From: Flavobacterium erciyesense
GTDB lineage: Bacteria > Bacteroidota > Bacteroidia > Flavobacteriales > Flavobacteriaceae
Length of the DNA stretch: 64,000 nucleotides
Direction of reading: 5' to 3'
NCBI RefSeq assembly: GCF_018069925.1
Contig: NZ_JAGPXB010000017.1
Coordinates: 1-64,000 of the forward strand
Below, in pieces: positions 61,743 through 64,000 of this stretch. Positions within the stretch are counted from its first letter, which is position 1. Each line of letters begins with the position of its first letter. The position numbers and the translations under genes are program-made. The notes under the pieces were generated by a model. The model was not told the origin of the DNA. It did not search any database and worked only from the letters and a program-made list of their open reading frames with translations.

Positions 61743-63833
61743 CTAATTTAGTAAAGCAAGCACTTTTTCGTTTTTTTCTACATTTTTCAATTCTGCTAAA
61801 ACAGCTTCAAATAAAACGAAATTTTGAGCATCATTTTTCAAATTCAAAATTGCAGCAACTCGCACCGAAGCCAATTGACTTTTTAATGACATAGTATAGA
61901 ATTTTTGAACCACATCTGCATCAAACGAATTAATTTCAACTTTGTCAGAATATTGCACAATCAAATTAGCAAACAATAAGGCATTGTTATCATTTTTAAT
62001 ATTTTTGGTAACCGTTTGAACTAACAAACTATAGTTATCAACACTCTTAATGTTTTCAATAATAGGAATTAAAAGAGCGGCTGCGGCAGTTTCATCTTTT
62101 TCCTTAACGTACTTATTCAGATCTTTTTGAGTGTTCATCAAAAGATTTTCTTCTTTTTTGCCCTTTTCTTCCCAAGCATCTTTTAATCCAACCGTTTTGT
62201 TGAAAATAATGGTCTCAACAGAAGAGTCTTTATCAACATTAAAATATCCTAAACGCTGAAATTGAAATTTATCACCCGCTTTCACAGTAGCTAAACTGGG
62301 CTCTACATATCCTTTAACGACTTGAAGTGAATCCGGATTCATAAAATCTAAGAAGTTTTTATCTTTATGACTGTCAGGAGCTTGGTCTAAAAATAATCTG
62401 TCATATAAACGAACTTCCGTTTCCAAAGCATGAGCTACCGAAACCCAATGCAAGGTGCCCGCAACTTTACGTTGGCTAGCTTCACTTCCGCTACCACTCT
62501 TGCTATCTGCATCATAAGTAGCGTGAATTTCAAGAATTTCTCCTGAATCATCTTTTATAACAGATTCACCTTTAATGATATAGGCGTTTTTTAAACGTAC
62601 TTCACGACCGATACTTAATCTAAAAAATTTAGCAGGAGCATCTTCTAAAAAGTCTTCTCTTTCAATAAACAATGTCTTTGAAAAAGGTACTTTTCTGAAC
62701 CCAGCACTTTCATCTTCTTGATTATTTTCAGCATCCAGCCACTCTTCTTGACCTTCAGGATAATTGGTAATAACCAACTTTATTGGGTCTAAAACAGCCA
62801 TTACACGTGGTGCAGTTTTGTTTAAATCTTCGCGTAAGCAAAATTCTAACAATGAATAATCGATGATATTTTCACGTTTAGCAACTCCGATAATTTCGCA
62901 AAATTTACGAATAGAATTAGCTGTATAACCACGTCTGCGTAAACCAGAAATAGTTGGCATTCTAGGATCATCCCAACCGTTTACAATATTTTCTTGAACC
63001 AATTGGAGTAATTTACGCTTACTCATTACGGTATAATTCAAGTTCAAACGAGCAAATTCGTATTGATTCGGACGTACTTTTGTATCGTCATAAATTTGAT
63101 CCAAAAACCAATTGTACAATTCACGGTGCATTACAAATTCAAGGGTACAAATCGAATGTGAAATTTGTTCGATAAAATCGCTTTCTCCATGCGCATAATC
63201 ATACATTGGATAGATTTTCCAATCATTACCTGTTCTATGATGATGACGATGTAATACTCTATACATCAACGGATCACGCATTAACATATTGGTAGAAGCC
63301 ATATCAATTTTGGCACGTAAAACATGACTTCCTTCTGGGAAATCTCCATTTTTCATGCCTTCAAATAAAGTTAAATTTTCTTCAACTGAACGGTTGCGGT
63401 ACGGACCATCAACACCTGGTTGCGTAGGTGTACCTTTTTGGGAAGCCATTTCTTCAGAAGATTGACTATCTACATAAGCTTTCCCTTTTTTAATCATCAT
63501 TACAGCCCAATCATACAATTGTTGAAAGTAATCAGATGCATAACGTTCTTCAGCCCAATTAAAGCCCAACCATTGCAAATCTTCTTTTATCGCATCTACA
63601 TATTCTTGCTCTTCTTTGGCAGGATTGGTATCGTCAAAACGAAGATTAACTGGCGCATTGTACTTTAAACCCAAACCAAAATTCAAGCAAATAGACTTAG
63701 CGTGACCAATATGCAAATAACCATTTGGTTCTGGTGGAAAACGAAAACGTAAAGACTCTTTCGGGAAACCGTTAGATATGCTGTCTTCTATGATTTGTTC
63801 TATAAAATGGAGTGATTTTTCTTCAGTTGACAT
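61743..63833 (-). CDS. glnS: Glutaminyl-tRNA synthetase with C-terminal extension
   Basis: This is 696 residues. The class I core fills about residues 1-560: HIGH in PPEPNGYLHIGHAKSICLNF, FDDTNPAKE, and the KMSKS equivalent VMSKRKLLQLV. The anticodon-binding beta barrels end with VGLKDAWEEK. The last about 130 residues are an added helical domain (LNKYVKEKDETAAAALLIP ... VLFEAVLAELKNVEKN) at the place where some bacteria carry a YqeY-like domain, but the similarity is weak. It charges tRNA-Gln directly. Confidence 0.96.
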   Translation of the reverse strand: MSTEEKSLHFIEQIIEDSISNGFPKESLRFRFPPEPNGYLHIGHAKSICLNFGLGLKYNAPVNLRFDDTNPAKEEQEYVDAIKEDLQWLGFNWAEERYASDYFQQLYDWAVMMIKKGKAYVDSQSSEEMASQKGTPTQPGVDGPYRNRSVEENLTLFEGMKNGDFPEGSHVLRAKIDMASTNMLMRDPLMYRVLHRHHHRTGNDWKIYPMYDYAHGESDFIEQISHSICTLEFVMHRELYNWFLDQIYDDTKVRPNQYEFARLNLNYTVMSKRKLLQLVQENIVNGWDDPRMPTISGLRRRGYTANSIRKFCEIIGVAKRENIIDYSLLEFCLREDLNKTAPRVMAVLDPIKLVITNYPEGQEEWLDAENNQEDESAGFRKVPFSKTLFIEREDFLEDAPAKFFRLSIGREVRLKNAYIIKGESVIKDDSGEILEIHATYDADSKSGSGSEASQRKVAGTLHWVSVAHALETEVRLYDRLFLDQAPDSHKDKNFLDFMNPDSLQVVKGYVEPSLATVKAGDKFQFQRLGYFNVDKDSSVETIIFNKTVGLKDAWEEKGKKEENLLMNTQKDLNKYVKEKDETAAAALLIPIIENIKSVDNYSLLVQTVTKNIKNDNNALLFANLIVQYSDKVEINSFDADVVQKFYTMSLKSQLASVRVAAILNLKNDAQNFVLFEAVLAELKNVEKNEKVLALLN

Positions 63834-63969
63834 TTTTTTGTTTTATTTTAGCAAAGATAAAAAAGTTTAAGGTTTAATGTTTACTGTTTGTTAGAAACCT
63901 ACCACAGTGTTACAATTACTTTATACCAAATACGTTTAAAAAGCACAAATGGGAATTATAACATTAAAA

Positions 63970-64000
63970 AACATCCGCACTTATTCGTACCACGGATGTT
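63970..64000. terminator. Hairpin at right window edge
   Basis: AACATCCG and CGGATGTT pair around a loop of 15 bases, with an A run on the left side. It looks like a terminator for a gene beyond the window that reads leftwards. The edge cuts it off. Confidence 0.6.

Noticed and set aside
1-64000. CRISPR arrays, tRNA or rRNA genes, IS elements and prophage
   Set aside because: I looked for regularly spaced repeats, cloverleaf-like sequences, transposase or integrase motifs and phage genes and saw none.

Overview
The window is a slice of a Bacteroidota chromosome, almost certainly a Flavobacterium. The evidence is low G+C, lipoproteins with short FxxC/LxSC signal ends, promoters with a TAnnTTTG -7 box and no strong Shine-Dalgarno, flavobacterial families (DUF4837, DUF4175, DUF5777, HU-SPOR, DUF4065 insert) and typical flavobacterial intergenic repeats. 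I see no tRNA, rRNA, CRISPR array, IS element or prophage. Four parS-type ParB sites around mnmG/ybeY suggest that the right third lies near the replication origin.

Layout. 0-7.3 kb: end of a 3-oxoacid CoA-transferase operon (scoAB), two small unknown proteins, class I fumarase, a possible 23-residue membrane peptide, a fused SpmA/SpmB-like membrane protein, a DnaQ-like exonuclease and Ogt. 7.4-16.4 kb: a minus-strand heme operon hemA-C-D-E-F-(insert)-B plus a lipoprotein cytochrome c. The insert between hemF and hemB is a very AT-rich two-gene cassette: a SocA/Panacea (DUF4065) protein and a 652-residue protein with a C-terminal membrane tail. 16.7-20.3 kb: a periplasmic/outer-membrane redox group (globin-like lipoprotein, HMA-like membrane protein, DUF5777 barrel, OB-fold protein, heme-c lipoprotein, YceI). 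20.4-23.4 kb: AraC regulator, hemH and hemJ. Apart from a hemG/hemY-type enzyme, which HemJ replaces, the window therefore encodes the route from glutamyl-tRNA to protoheme except hemL.

23.4-36.4 kb: NtrY-like histidine kinase, enoyl-CoA hydratase, HD hydrolase, acyl-ACP desaturase, PlsC, rnpA, S41 protease with OmpA lipoprotein, GNAT, DUF4837, MltD-like LysM transglycosylase, pgk. 36.7-50 kb: holB, DoxX, thioesterase, recA, an ECF sigma factor coupled to an anti-sigma/beta-barrel protein, a second PlsC, trpS, dprA, HU-SPOR protein, Pif1-like helicase. 50-64 kb: OmpH lipoprotein, methyltransferase, mnmG, ybeY, DUF4175, gltX, a beta-barrel protein, an SPFH protein and glnS.

The best candidates for something undescribed are the Panacea plus membrane-protein cassette inside the essential heme operon, and the globin/HMA/DUF5777/YceI redox island placed between hemA and hemH. 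The parS array at about 40-bp spacing, one site of which forms the last codons of ybeY, is the strongest DNA-level signal. Two copies of an approximately 100-bp structured element (near 7.3 and 46.8 kb) and a pair of covarying hairpins after trpS are unexplained intergenic structures. All calls come from reading the sequence; no searches were run.
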